Origin: Geothrix sp. 21YS21S-4
GTDB taxonomy: Bacteria > Acidobacteriota > Holophagae > Holophagales > Holophagaceae
Reading direction: 5' to 3'
NCBI RefSeq assembly: GCF_030845995.1
Contig: NZ_CP132719.1
Span: forward strand, 2,852,001 to 2,916,000
Length of the DNA: 64,000 bases
Each line of letters opens with the position of its first letter. Within the stretch, counting starts at the first letter, position 1. Made by a program: the position numbers and the translations under genes. Under the pieces are notes generated by a model. It saw only the letters and a program-made list of their open reading frames with translations, was not told the DNA's origin and ran no database searches. Below are positions 41,680 to 54,573 of the stretch, in pieces.

Positions 41680-43378
41680 CCCACGCCTGGATCCAGAACC
41701 TCTTCTGCCTCGCCCTGCTCCTGGGGGCGGCGGTGCCCCTGGGGGCGTTCATGGCGCGGGTGCTGGAGGGGGAGCGCACCTTCCTCCATCCCCTCCTCCG
41801 GCCCGTCGAGCGCGGCCTCTACCGCGCGATGGGGATCCGCGAGGAGGAGGACATGGGCTGGAAGGCCTATGGGTGGTCCATCACCCTCCTCAAGCTCGTG
41901 GGGCTCGCGGCGGTCTTCCTGCTGATGCGGGCGCAGGCGGCGCTGCCCTTCAATCCCGAGCACCGGGCGGGCGTCGACGCGGCCCTCTCGTTCAACACCG
42001 CCGTCAGCTTCATCACCAACACCAACTGGCAGGCCTACGGCGGCGAGGCCACCCTGGGCTACTTCGTCCAGATGGTGGGACTGGCGGTGCAGAACTTCCT
42101 ATCGGCCGCCACGGGGATCGCCGTCCTGGCGGCCCTGATCCGGGGGTTCGCGCGCCGCAGCGCGAAGGGGCTGGGCAACGCGTGGGTGGACGTGGTGCGC
42201 AGCACCCTCTACATCCTCCTGCCGCTGTCCTTCGTCTTCGCCCTCTTCCTGGTGTCCCAGGGCGTGATCCAGAACCTCTCGGCCTACGTCCGCACCGCGG
42301 GGGGACAGGTGCTCGCCATGGGGCCCGTGGCTTCCCAGGTGGCCATCAAGATGCTGGGCACCAACGGCGGCGGGTTCTTCGGCGCCAACGCGGCCCATCC
42401 CTTCGAGAACAGCTCGCCCCTGTCGAACTTCATCCAGACTGTGAGCCTCCTCCTCATCCCCGCCGCCCTGTGCCTCTCCTTCGGGCGGATGGTGAAGGAC
42501 CGGCGGCAGGGCTGGGCGCTGCTGGCGGCCATGACCGTCCTCTTCACCGGCTCCCTGGCCGTCTGCACCTGGGCGGAGGTGAAGGGCAACCCGGCCCTGG
42601 CCGTGGCCGGCGCCGACCAGACCTCCACGGCCCGGAGCGCGGGCGGAAACATGGAGGGCAAGGAGCTGCGGTTCGGCCCGGGGCCGTCCGCCCTGTGGGC
42701 CACCGCCACCACCGCGGCCTCCAACGGGTCCGTGAACGCCATGCACGACTCCTTCACGCCCCTGGGCGGCCTGGTGCCGCTGTGGCTGATGCAGCTGGGC
42801 GAAGTGGTCTTCGGCGGCGTGGGCTCCGGGCTCTACGGCATGATCCTGTTCGCCCTGGTGGGCGTGTTCGTGGGCGGGCTCATGGTGGGCCGGACGCCGG
42901 AATACCTGGGCAAGAAGGTGGAGGCCTTCGAGATGAAGATGGCCGCCATCGCCATCCTCCTGCCCTGCGCGACGGTCCTCATCGGCACCGCCGCCTCCGT
43001 CCTGTCGCCCGCGGCCGTCGCCTCGGTCAGCAATCCGGGCCCCCACGGCTTCACCCAGATCCTCTACGCCTGGAGCAGCTGCGCCAACAACAACGGCAGC
43101 GCCTTCGCCGGGCTGGCGGCCAACACCCCCTTCTACAACTACGGCCTGGCCGCCGCCATGCTCCTGGGCCGCTTCGGCGTGATCTGGCCCGTCCTGGCCC
43201 TCGCCGGCTCCCTGGCGGGAAAGAAGCACACGCCCGCCGGCGCGGGGACCCTCCCCACCCACACCCCGCTCTTCGCGGGCCTGCTGGTGGGCGTGGTGCT
43301 GCTGGTGGGCGCCCTGACCTTCATTCCCGCCCTGGCCCTGGGGCCCGTCGCCGAACACCTGACTTCGCGGAGCGTCCG

Positions 43379-43382
<4 letters not shown>
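41676..43382 (+). CDS. kdpA: KdpA, K+-transporting ATPase potassium-binding subunit
   Basis: This 568-residue polytopic protein contains the four pore-loop selectivity regions of the K+ channel-like subunit. Seen are [46 protein letters not shown] and [19 protein letters not shown]. The start is GTG overlapping the kdpF stop. It works with KdpB (energy coupling) to import K+ with high affinity when external K+ is low. Confidence 0.97.
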
Positions 43383-45454
<2,072 letters not shown>

Positions 45455-45471
45455 AAAGAGGGAACAACATG

Positions 45472-45552
45472 GAACCGCAGATACACGCCGATGAAAGACA
45501 TCCTCCGCATCGTCGTTCCGTCATCTGCGCCATCGGCGTCATCTGCGGTTTC
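45472..45552. repeat. 81-bp palindromic repeat inside the kdp operon (family C)
   Basis: The left arm GAACCGCAGATACACGCCGATG (first 20: GAACCGCAGATACACGCCGA) spans 45472-45493. The right arm CATCGGCGTCATCTGCGGTT spans 45531-45550 and is its near-complement. It lies in the 130-bp gap between kdpB and kdpC. It resembles a widely dispersed bacterial repeat with CCGCAGAT words. It is not coding. Confidence 0.75.
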
Positions 45553-45584
45553 TTCTTTCGCCCCTGTTTCTCTTGAGTGACCCC

Positions 45585-46196
45585 ATGAACCTCCAGCTCC
45601 GCGCCGCCCTCGTCTCCTTCCTCGCCCTGACCGCGGTCACGGGCATCGCCTATCCCTTCGCCGTCACCAGCGTGGCGCGGCTCATCTTCCCGCGCCAGGC
45701 GGAGGGCTCCCTCCTCCGCCGCGAAGGAAAGGTCATCGGCTCCGAGTGGATCGGGCAGTCCTTCACGTCGCCCCGCAACTTCTGGGGCCGCCCCTCCGCC
45801 ACCGTGGACGCGGACGGGAAGCCCCTCCCCTACAACGGGGGCAACAGCGGCGGCTCGAACCTGGCGCCCAGCAACCCGGCCCTGGCCGAGGCCGTCCGCG
45901 CCCGCATCGCCGCCCTCCGCGCCGCGGATCCCGGCGCCGCGGGACCGGTGCCCGTGGACCTGGTGACGGCCTCGGGCAGCGGGCTCGACCCCCACATCAG
46001 TCCCGCCGCCGCGGAGTTCCAGGTCGCCCGCGTGGCCCGCGCCCGGGGGCTGGCCGAGGCCCCCGTGCGGGAGCTGGTGGCCGCCCACACCGAAGGCCCC
46101 CAACTGGGATTCCTGGGCGAAGCCCGGGTGAACGTCCTCCAGCTGAATCTCGCCCTGGACGCGCTTCCCCGGGCGGACGGCGGCGGTTCCCGCTAG
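45585..46196 (+). CDS. kdpC: KdpC, K+-transporting ATPase subunit C
   Basis: The 203-residue subunit has one N-terminal membrane helix ([19 protein letters not shown]) and the periplasmic domain motifs [31 protein letters not shown] and [19 protein letters not shown]. The ATG at 45585 aligns with other KdpC starts. An in-frame TTG at 45573 would add four residues. It is separated from kdpB by the repeat, unlike the tight overlaps of the rest of the operon. Confidence 0.93.
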   Translation: MNLQLRAALVSFLALTAVTGIAYPFAVTSVARLIFPRQAEGSLLRREGKVIGSEWIGQSFTSPRNFWGRPSATVDADGKPLPYNGGNSGGSNLAPSNPALAEAVRARIAALRAADPGAAGPVPVDLVTASGSGLDPHISPAAAEFQVARVARARGLAEAPVRELVAAHTEGPQLGFLGEARVNVLQLNLALDALPRADGGGSR

Positions 46197-46205
46197 CGTA
46201 CCGGC

Positions 46206-48880
46206 ATGGCCCCTTCCCGCCCCGATCCCGACGCCCTCCTCCGCGCGGTCCAGGAGGCCGAGACGCGGGCGTCGCGCGCCAAGCTGAAGGTCTTCTTCGG
46301 CGCCGCGCCCGGCGTGGGGAAGACCTTCGCCATGCTCTCCGAGGCCCGCGAACTGCGACGCGAGGGCATCGATGTCGTCGCGGGCGTGGTGGAGACCCAC
46401 GGCCGGAGCGAGACCGCCGCCCTGCTGGAGGGCCTGGAGCGCCTGCCGCCAGCGGAGCGCGCGTACGCCGGCCGCTTCCTGCCGGAGTTCGACCTCGACG
46501 CGGCGCTGGCCCGCCGCCCGGCGCTGATCCTGGTGGACGAGCTGGCCCACTCGAACGTGATGGGCTCGCGCCACGCCAAGCGCTGGCAGGACGTACTGGA
46601 GCTGCTGGACGCGGGAATCGACGTCCACACCACCCTCAACGTCCAGCACCTGGAGAGCCTGAAGGACGTGGTCGCGCAGATCACGGGCGTGGTGGTGCGG
46701 GAGACCGTGCCGGACACCGTCCTGGAGCGCGCGGACGAAGTCGAGCTGGTGGACCTTCCTCCGGAGGATCTCCTGGCGCGGCTGAAGGAGGGGAAGGTCT
46801 ACCTGCCCGAGCAGGCCCGCCACGCCCGCGACCACTTCTTCCGGAAGGGCAACCTCCTCGCCCTGCGGGAGCTGGCGCTGCGCCACACGGCGGCCAGCGT
46901 GGACGCGCAGATGCGGCGCTACATGGCGTCCGAAGGTATCCGCCGGACCTGGGCGGCGGGGGAGCACCTGCTGGTGTGCGTGGGCACCGGCTCCCTGTCG
47001 GAGCGCCTGATCCGCGGCACGCGGCGGCTGGCGGCGGCCCTCGGCGCGCCCTGGACCGCCCTCCACGTGGAATCCCACCGGCGGCTGCGGGTCACGGATG
47101 CGGACCGCGCGCGCCTGGAGGCCCACCTCCGGCTGGCGGAGAAGCTGGGCGGCGAGACGGCGGTCATCGAAGGCGGCGGCCCGCTGGAGGAGGACATCCT
47201 GGCCTTCGCCCGCGACGGGAACATCACTAGGCTCGTGGTGGGGAAGCCCTCCCGCCCCCGCTGGCTGGAGGTGATCCTGGGGTCGCCGGTGGACAACCTC
47301 ATCCGCCGCAGCGGGGACATCGACGTGTGCGTGATCACCGGCGATCCCGACCGCGGGACGGCACCGGCCCTGCTGCCTCGCCCGCTCACCAGCCCCGCCC
47401 GCAACTACCTGCTCAGCGCGCTGGCCGTGGCCGCCGCCAGCGCCGCGGCGGCGCTCGTGTTCCGCCGCACGGAGCAGGCGGACATCATCATGGTCTACCT
47501 CCTCGGCATCCTGGTCGTCGCCACCCGCTTCGGCCGCGGCCCGTCGCTCCTGGCCTCCCTCCTCAGCGTCGCGGCCTTCGACTTCCTGTTCGTCCCGCCC
47601 TACTACACGTTCGCGGTCACGGACTTCCGCCACGTCGGGACCTTCGGGATCATGCTGCTGGTGGGCGTGGTGATCGGGAGCCTCACGGAGCGGATCCGCG
47701 CCCAGGCCCGCCTGGCCCGGGGCCGCGAGCAGCGCACCCGCGCCCTCTACCGCCTGGGTCAGGAGCTGGCCCGCGGGGGAGATCCGGCCGCCCTCGCGGA
47801 GGCGGCCGTCCGGAACGCCGCCGCCCAGTTCCACAGCCGCGCGGCGGTCCTCCGGCCGGATTCCCATCGCCGGCTGGCGCCCCTCCCCGCGGACTTCCCC
47901 CTGGAGGAGCAGGAACTGGCCGTCGCCCAGTGGGCCTTCGACCACGGCCAGCCCGCGGGGCTCGGCACCCCCACCCTCCCGGGCGCCCGCGCCGCCTACC
48001 TGCCCCTCCTCGGCGCCGGAGGGCCCATCGGGGTCCTGGGCCTCCTGCCCGAGGGAAATCCCGCCTGGCTCGAACCGGATCAGCGGCAGCTCCTGGACGC
48101 CTTCGCCACCCAGACGGCGCTGGCCCTTGAACGCGCCGCCCTTGCGGAGGAAGGGGCCCGGGACCGGCGCCGGGCGGACGAGGAGCGGCTCCGGAACGCC
48201 CTGCTGAGCTCCGTCTCCCACGACCTCCGGACGCCGCTGGGCGTCATCACCGGCGCGGTGAGCGCGGCCCTGGAGACGCCGGACCTGGGCGATGCCGACC
48301 GGCGCGAGCTCCTCCAGTCCGCGCAGGTGGAAGCCCAGCGCCTCCATCGGCTGGTGAGCAACCTCCTGGACATCACCCGCCTGGAGTCCGGCGCGCTGGA
48401 CCTCCGCACGGAATGGATGCCCGTGGAGGAGATCGTGGGCGCGGTCCTCAACCGCCGCGAGCTCGCCGGGGAAGCGGCCCGGATCCGCGTGTCCCTGCCG
48501 CCGGACCTGCCGCTGGTGGCCCTGGACGGCGCCCTGATGGAGCAGCTCCTGTTGAACCTCCTGGACAACGCCCTGAAGTACGCTCCCCCCGCCTCGCCCG
48601 TGGACATCAAGGCCTGGGCGGCGGGGAAATCCCTCACCCTGTCCGTCGCGGACCGGGGACCCGGCCTCGCGCCCGGAGAAGAGGCGCGGATCTTCGAGAA
48701 GCTGGCGCGGGGCGAGGCAGCCGCGGGCCGGCCCGGCGCGGGACTGGGCCTCGCCATCTGCCGCGGCATCGCCCTCGCCCACGGCGGGCGGATCCAGGCG
48801 GTCAACCACCCCCAGGGCGGCGCCCAGTTCCTGGTCACTCTCCCGGTGGGCACGCCGCCCCCGGTGCCCGAGGAGGCGCC

Positions 48881-48884
<4 letters not shown>
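46206..48884 (+). CDS. kdpD: KdpD, K+-responsive sensor histidine kinase
   Basis: The 892-residue protein has the KdpD N-terminal domain with Walker A (GAAPGVGKT), AELAHSN-type Walker B (ILVDELAHSNVMGSRH) and DVHTTLNVQHLESL. A universal-stress-protein-like domain (~250-370), four membrane segments (~400-500), a GAF region, and a kinase core with His in SVSHDLRTPLG and the N-box NLLDNALKYAP follow. It senses low K+ or turgor and phosphorylates KdpE. It starts 10 bp after kdpC. Confidence 0.96.
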
Positions 48885-49573
<689 letters not shown>

Positions 49574-49601
49574 CGGCTGGGGTGAATGATCCGAAGGGAT
49601 C

Positions 49602-49684
49602 AAGATCATCGCCAAGCCGCCAAGGGCACCAAGAAAAAATCCCGGCTTTTCTTGGCGTTCTTGGTTTCTTGGCGGTGATCTTTT
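49602..49684. repeat. full CCAAG/CTTGG palindromic repeat
   Basis: The left arm starts AAGATCATCGCCAAGCCGCC (49602) and the right arm ends GTTTCTTGGCGGTGATCTTT (49664 onward). They pair over about 35 bp around a TCCCGGC centre, and the right arm ends in a T-tract. It lies between the convergent kdpE and FMN-binding protein genes. Confidence 0.75.
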
Positions 49685-49748
49685 CTGCAGAGTTCGGAAT
49701 CCGACGTTCTGCTCCGGGCGCCGTTGGATGCGATCCCAGCGATGGCCG

Positions 49749-50240
49749 TCAGCGCCGCGCCTTCCCCGTGACGCGCTCGACGTCGATGCGGAGGACGGCC
49801 GTGCGGAACAGGTCCTTGCCGATCCCGCGGTCCACCTGCTCCAGGTGCTGCGGCGCAAAGCGCTCGCCGAAGGCGCGGAGCGCGGCGCGGCGGGCGTCCT
49901 CGTCCTCCAGCCGCACCGCCCGGCCGAAGGCCACGGCGCTCTCGTAGCGGGTGGACAGCTCCAGAGGGACGGTTTCCGCCTCCGTGACCACGCAGTAGGA
50001 CACCTGGTCGTTGAAGGCCAGGTTGTCCAGCTTGTGGCCGGCGGTGGCGCAGTGGATGATCAGGGCGCCGTCCACCAGGGCGTGGTTGACGGGCACGGCG
50101 TAGGGCCAGCCCTCGGCGTCCACCGTGGCGAGAACGCCCCACTCCGCCTTCGCCATCACCGCGTGGGCTTCCGCTTCCGTCAGCGCCCGGTCGCGGCGGC
50201 GCATGGGGTGGGAGGGCGGCGTTCCGGCGGAGGATTCCAT
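49749..50240 (-). CDS. pyridoxamine 5'-phosphate oxidase-family (FMN-binding) protein
   Basis: This 163-residue protein has a split-barrel flavin-binding fold: GVLATVDAEGWPYAVPVNHAL, LIIHCATAGHKLDNLAFND, and ESAVAFGRAVRLEDEDARRAALR near the end. The pattern fits the NimA/PPOX-like group (5-nitroimidazole reductase or FMN-binding), not the PdxH vitamin B6 enzyme. The N-terminal ~15 residues (SSAGTPPSHPMRRRDRALTE) precede the core. The substrate is unknown. It is 58 bp upstream-adjacent to the RND operon end on the same strand. Confidence 0.85.
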   Translation of the reverse strand: MESSAGTPPSHPMRRRDRALTEAEAHAVMAKAEWGVLATVDAEGWPYAVPVNHALVDGALIIHCATAGHKLDNLAFNDQVSYCVVTEAETVPLELSTRYESAVAFGRAVRLEDEDARRAALRAFGERFAPQHLEQVDRGIGKDLFRTAVLRIDVERVTGKARR

Positions 50241-50297
50241 GCAGCCAGTGTATGGCGAAGGCCGGGGCGCGGAACGGCTCCCGCGCCCCGGCCTTCC

Positions 50298-53200
50298 TTA
50301 GCCGAGACCGCCGTCCGCGCCCGCCTTCGGCCCTCCCACCCACGCGTAGAAGCTGGGCAGGGCCAGCAGGGTGAACAGGGTGCTGGTGACGAGGCCGCCC
50401 ACCATGACCAGGGCCAGGGGCCGCTCCAGCTCGCTGCCGCCGAAGCCCAGCAGCATGGGGAGGAGGCCCAGGATGGCGCTGCCGGCGGTCATGAGCTTGG
50501 GCCGGACGCGGCCCAGGCTGGCCTCCTTCAGGGCATCCAGGAAGGGGAGCCCCGCGGCCGTGAGCTGCCGGGCCTGGGTGATCAGCACGAGGCTGTTCTG
50601 CACCGCCACCCCGAACAGCCCGATCATCCCGACGATGGAGCTGATGTTCCAGCTCTCGCCCGCCAGCCACAGGGCCAGCAATCCGCCCGCGAAGGCGTCC
50701 GGCAGGGTGAGGACGACGACCATCACCTCGCGCCAGCGGCCCAGCGCCAGGTAGAGCAGGCCCACCACCAGGGCGAGGGCCGCGCCGACGGCGATCGTCA
50801 GGCGCTTCTGGGTGTCCCGGGCCTCCTCCAGCTTGCCGCCGAGCTTCACGACGGTGCCCTTGGGGAGATCCAGGCTCCGCAACGCGCGCTCCACCCGCTT
50901 CCCCGTTCCCCCGAGGTCCCCGGCGGTGCGGACGTTGAGGGCGAGGCGCCGCTGGGCGGCTTCCCGGCGGATGAGGCTGGGCGTGCCTGCCTCCTCGAAC
51001 CGGGCCACTTGGCCCAGCTCCACCACCCGGCCGCCATCCAGCACCAGCGGCAGGCGCTGGAGGCTCTCGGGGCTGGTGCGGCCGTCGTCGGGAAAGCGCA
51101 CCACCCGCCCGATGTGCTGGGGGCCGTCGAACCGGGGCGCCGCGTCCAGGCCCTGGAGGGCCGCCCTCAGCGTGGTGGCGATGAGCGTCCGCGGCACGCC
51201 CAGGCGGCGGAGGGCCTCCTCGTCGGGAACCACGGTCCACTTGGGGAGGACGCCCGCCCCTTCGGGCGTGATGGAGGCCACCCCCGGCACCTTCGACAGC
51301 GCCTCCTGGAGCGCCGGCAGCCGCGCCTGGAGGAGGGCGAGATCCGGGTGGAACAGCTTCACCTGGATGTCCGCGGGCGTGCCGCCGATGCCTTCGGAAA
51401 TGCGCATCTGCATGGGCGTGGTCAGCTCCACTGGATAGGGCATCGCCTCCGCGATCTCGCCCGCCTCCCGCTGCACTTCGGCGGTGGGCCGCGATCCGTC
51501 CAGGATCACCATCACGTCGGAGATGGTGTGGGGCATGGGGTCCTCGGTCAGTTCGGACCGCCCGGTGCGGCGGTAGACCGACGCCACGCCGCGCAGCCGC
51601 GCCAGCCGCCCTTCCAGCTGGAAATTGGCCTCGTCCACCGCCGCCAGGCTCGTCTCCGCAGGCAAGATGCTGTTCAGCATCAGCGCGCCTTCGTCGAGGG
51701 GAGGCAGGAAGTTGGTCCCCAAGCGTAGCGCCAGCCACAGGCTGGGCACGGTCAGGCCGAGGGCCAGGATCCGCACCACGGCGCCGTGACGGAGCGCCCA
51801 GCGCAGCGCTGGCTCGTAGGCCCGCTTCAGGGCCCGCACCAGCCGGGGCTCCTCCAGGGCGGCCCCCGGCGGCAGGAACCGCTCCACCAGCGCCGGCACC
51901 AGCGTGAAGCTCAACACCAGGCTGAGGGTCATGGCGGCGGCGATGGCGACGGCCAAGGGCGCATACAGCCGCCCGGCGAGGCCCCCCAGCGCGAGCAGCG
52001 GAATGAACACCGCCAGGATCACCAGGACCGCCGTGAGGATAGGCACGCCCACCTCCGCGGCGGCGCGGGTGAGGACGACCCGCCGGCTCGCGACGCCGCC
52101 GTCCTCCCGGTGGAGGCGGTGCGCCAGGTTCTCCACCATGATCACGGCGGCATCCACCAGCAGGCCCACGGCGATGGCGAGACCGCCGAGGGTCATGGCA
52201 TTCAGGCCCAGCCCCGCGGCCCGCAGCGGGATCGCCGCGCCGAAGGTCGCCAGGGGCAGCACCGCGATCACGATCAGCGCCCCCCGCAGGTTGCCCAGCA
52301 GGGCCACCAGCACCAGCGCCACGAAGATCCCGCCAAGGAGCAGGGCCCAGGTCACGCCATCCAGGGCGTGCGTCACCAGCTTTCCCTGGTCGTACATCAG
52401 GGTCAGCTCCATGCCCGCGGGCAGGCTCCCGCGCAGCTCGTCCAGGGCGGCCCGCGTGCCTTGCGCCACCGCCAGGGTCTCGGCAGTGGGCTGCTTGACC
52501 ACGCGCAGGCTCACGTCCTCGTGCAGCAACTCCTCGGGGCGGGAAGCGTCCGCGCCGCCGGGCCCGTGTCCCAAGTGGCGCGCCAGGCCCCGGCGGAAGG
52601 CGGCGCCCTCGCGCACCTCCGCCAGCTCGCCGAGGGAGACCATCCCCCGGGGCGTGGCCAGGGGCAGCCGCTTCACGGCCTCCGGCGTGGCGGCGAGGCC
52701 GCCGACGGTGATGAACCAGCCCTTGTCCTGGATCTCCATCACGCCCGCGGCGGTGTCCTGGTGGCTGCCGTCCAGCGCTTCCATTACCTCGCGGAGGCTG
52801 ACGCCCTGGAGCCGCATCCGCTCGGGCTGGACGATCACCTGGAGCTGGCGCTCCTCGCCGCCGAGGCGCTCCACCCGGGCCACGCCCGGCACCGCCTGGA
52901 GGCGCGGGATGAGCACCTTCTCGGCGTGGTCGCGGAGGGTGATGGGATCGACGGCGGGGCCCTCCAGGACGATTTCCTGGATCTCCTGCAGGCGGCCCGC
53001 GGCGCTGGACATCAGCGGAGCGCGGGTCCCTTCGGGGAAGGCCGCCGTGACCCCGGCAAGCCGCTCGGCCACGAGCTGCCGGGCCCGCCATGGATCGGTG
53101 CCACCCCCGAAGGCCAGCACCACCTGGACCACTTCGGCCTGGACGCTGCTCACCACGCGCTTCACGCTGGGAAGGCCGCCCAGGGCCTGCTCCACGGGCT

Positions 53201-53432
53201 GGGCCACGGTCAGTTCCAGCTCCGGGGCGGCCCGGCCAGGGCTCTGGATCAGGAGGGTGAGGCTCGGCAGCGTGAGATCCGGGAACAGGTCGCGTTTGAG
53301 GCTGCCGAAACTGGCGACCCCAGCGGCCAGCCACAGGAGCGCCAGGGCGAAGACCCAGGCCTTGCGCGGCAACAGCCAGTCGAACCACCGCTGGAGGAAA
53401 CCCGGACGGGGAACGCGGGGCTCAGTGGTCAT
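50298..53432 (-). CDS. heavy-metal-type RND efflux pump (inner-membrane transporter)
   Basis: The 1044-residue RND transporter has twelve membrane segments in two halves, each followed by a large periplasmic loop. The TM4 region AVGLLVDAAVIMVENLAHRLHRED carries the acidic residue and VEN element of the heavy-metal efflux subfamily (CzcA/CusA-like). Other segments are FLPPLDEGALMLNSI and GMIGLFGVAVQNSLVLI. The ATG at 53432 has GGGGGAG upstream and overlaps the adaptor gene by 11 bp. The metal is not decided by sequence; Cu/Ag, Zn/Co/Cd remain possible. The His-rich adaptor supports a metal. Confidence 0.92.
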   Translation of the reverse strand: MTTEPRVPRPGFLQRWFDWLLPRKAWVFALALLWLAAGVASFGSLKRDLFPDLTLPSLTLLIQSPGRAAPELELTVAQPVEQALGGLPSVKRVVSSVQAEVVQVVLAFGGGTDPWRARQLVAERLAGVTAAFPEGTRAPLMSSAAGRLQEIQEIVLEGPAVDPITLRDHAEKVLIPRLQAVPGVARVERLGGEERQLQVIVQPERMRLQGVSLREVMEALDGSHQDTAAGVMEIQDKGWFITVGGLAATPEAVKRLPLATPRGMVSLGELAEVREGAAFRRGLARHLGHGPGGADASRPEELLHEDVSLRVVKQPTAETLAVAQGTRAALDELRGSLPAGMELTLMYDQGKLVTHALDGVTWALLLGGIFVALVLVALLGNLRGALIVIAVLPLATFGAAIPLRAAGLGLNAMTLGGLAIAVGLLVDAAVIMVENLAHRLHREDGGVASRRVVLTRAAAEVGVPILTAVLVILAVFIPLLALGGLAGRLYAPLAVAIAAAMTLSLVLSFTLVPALVERFLPPGAALEEPRLVRALKRAYEPALRWALRHGAVVRILALGLTVPSLWLALRLGTNFLPPLDEGALMLNSILPAETSLAAVDEANFQLEGRLARLRGVASVYRRTGRSELTEDPMPHTISDVMVILDGSRPTAEVQREAGEIAEAMPYPVELTTPMQMRISEGIGGTPADIQVKLFHPDLALLQARLPALQEALSKVPGVASITPEGAGVLPKWTVVPDEEALRRLGVPRTLIATTLRAALQGLDAAPRFDGPQHIGRVVRFPDDGRTSPESLQRLPLVLDGGRVVELGQVARFEEAGTPSLIRREAAQRRLALNVRTAGDLGGTGKRVERALRSLDLPKGTVVKLGGKLEEARDTQKRLTIAVGAALALVVGLLYLALGRWREVMVVVLTLPDAFAGGLLALWLAGESWNISSIVGMIGLFGVAVQNSLVLITQARQLTAAGLPFLDALKEASLGRVRPKLMTAGSAILGLLPMLLGFGGSELERPLALVMVGGLVTSTLFTLLALPSFYAWVGGPKAGADGGLG

Positions 53433-54573
53433 GGCCTTCTCCCCCGCTCTTTCGCTTGATCTGGAGGGCCTTGAGCAGGTACGCCCCTTCGCCCGCCACG
53501 GTCTCACCGGGCCGCACGCCCTCGATCACCATCACGCCGGTCCCCACTTCCGCGCCGCGGCGCACGGGGCGGAACTCGGCCTCCTCCCCTTCCTTCACGA
53601 AGACCCCCCACACGCCTTCCACCTGCTGGAGGGCGGCCTGGGGCAGGACCACCGCCGTCGCCAGCGGGACGCGCACTTCCAGCGGCGTGCCGGGCATGGG
53701 CAGGGCGCCGCCCTGGAGGCGCAGGCGGTACGCCAGGCGGTGGGTGTCCGGCGTCAGGACGCTGGGCGTGCCCTCCAGCCGGGCCTTCCACCGCTGCCCG
53801 TCGGCGCGGCGGACGTCCGTCACGGAGCCCGGCCGCCAGTCCAGCGGCGCGGGGGGCGTGAGTTCCAATCGGACGAGGGCGGCGGACGCGGCCTGGAAGC
53901 CGCCCAGGTCCTGCCCCGCCTCGATGCCCTGGCCGAGCTGCACCCGGTAGGCGGTCACGGCCCCGGCCTTGGGCGCCCGGACCGTCAGCACCGCCCCGGC
54001 GGTCTCGGCAGCGGCGCCCCGGGCCTCCAGCGCCAGACGGGCGGCCTCCTCGTCGGCGCGGGCGGTGGCGGCGTCGCTGTGGGCCGCCTCCAGCTCACGC
54101 CGGGAGCCCGCCTGCGCCTGGAACAGCCGCACTTCCCGGGCGGCCTCGGCCTCGGCGCGGTCCCGCCGCGCCCGCGCGGACAGCCAGTCCGCCTTCAGCC
54201 GGGCCAATTCTGGACTCCTAATCGAGACCAGCGCTGCACCAGCGCCCACGCGCTGCCCGGGGGCGACCAGGATCGCCGACACGATGCCCTTCACGGGGCT
54301 GCTGAGGATCGCCTGGGCCGACTCGTCGCCGATGGCCTCGGCGGGATACCAGCCGCCCTCGGCGCGGGGCTCGGGCACCGTCAGGAACCGCAGCCCGCGG
54401 ACATCCTTGAGGGGAATGTGGAGGCCTTCGCCGGCCTCGGCGGCGTGATCGCCGTGGGCGTGCGCCTCTTCGGGATGGCCGTCCGCGTGGGGATCGGCGC
54501 CCTTGCGGCCGCAGGCGGCGAGGCCCACCAGGGCCAGGGCCAGGGCCAGAAGGGCGGGTCGGAGGAAAGTCAT
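53422..54573 (-). CDS. RND periplasmic adaptor lipoprotein with His-rich ends
   Basis: This 383-residue membrane-fusion protein has a lipobox (VGLAACGRKG). Just after it is a His/Asp-rich stretch (ADPHADGHPEEAHAHGDHAA), and the C-terminus is GGEGHDH, both suited to bind metal. The adaptor has the lipoyl-like domain (SPVKGIVSAILVAPGQRVGAG), a helical hairpin (~130-190) and a barrel (ALVRLELTPPAPLDWRPGS). It shares four bases with the TolC-like gene (ATGA) and 11 with the pump. It joins the inner-membrane pump to the outer-membrane channel. Confidence 0.9.
   Translation of the reverse strand: MTFLRPALLALALALVGLAACGRKGADPHADGHPEEAHAHGDHAAEAGEGLHIPLKDVRGLRFLTVPEPRAEGGWYPAEAIGDESAQAILSSPVKGIVSAILVAPGQRVGAGAALVSIRSPELARLKADWLSARARRDRAEAEAAREVRLFQAQAGSRRELEAAHSDAATARADEEAARLALEARGAAAETAGAVLTVRAPKAGAVTAYRVQLGQGIEAGQDLGGFQAASAALVRLELTPPAPLDWRPGSVTDVRRADGQRWKARLEGTPSVLTPDTHRLAYRLRLQGGALPMPGTPLEVRVPLATAVVLPQAALQQVEGVWGVFVKEGEEAEFRPVRRGAEVGTGVMVIEGVRPGETVAGEGAYLLKALQIKRKSGGEGHDH

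Noticed and set aside
49749-50240. PdxH (pyridoxamine 5'-phosphate oxidase, vitamin B6 synthesis).
   Set aside because: The protein is too short and lacks the PdxH C-terminal signature; it fits the wider FMN-binding/NimA-like group better.
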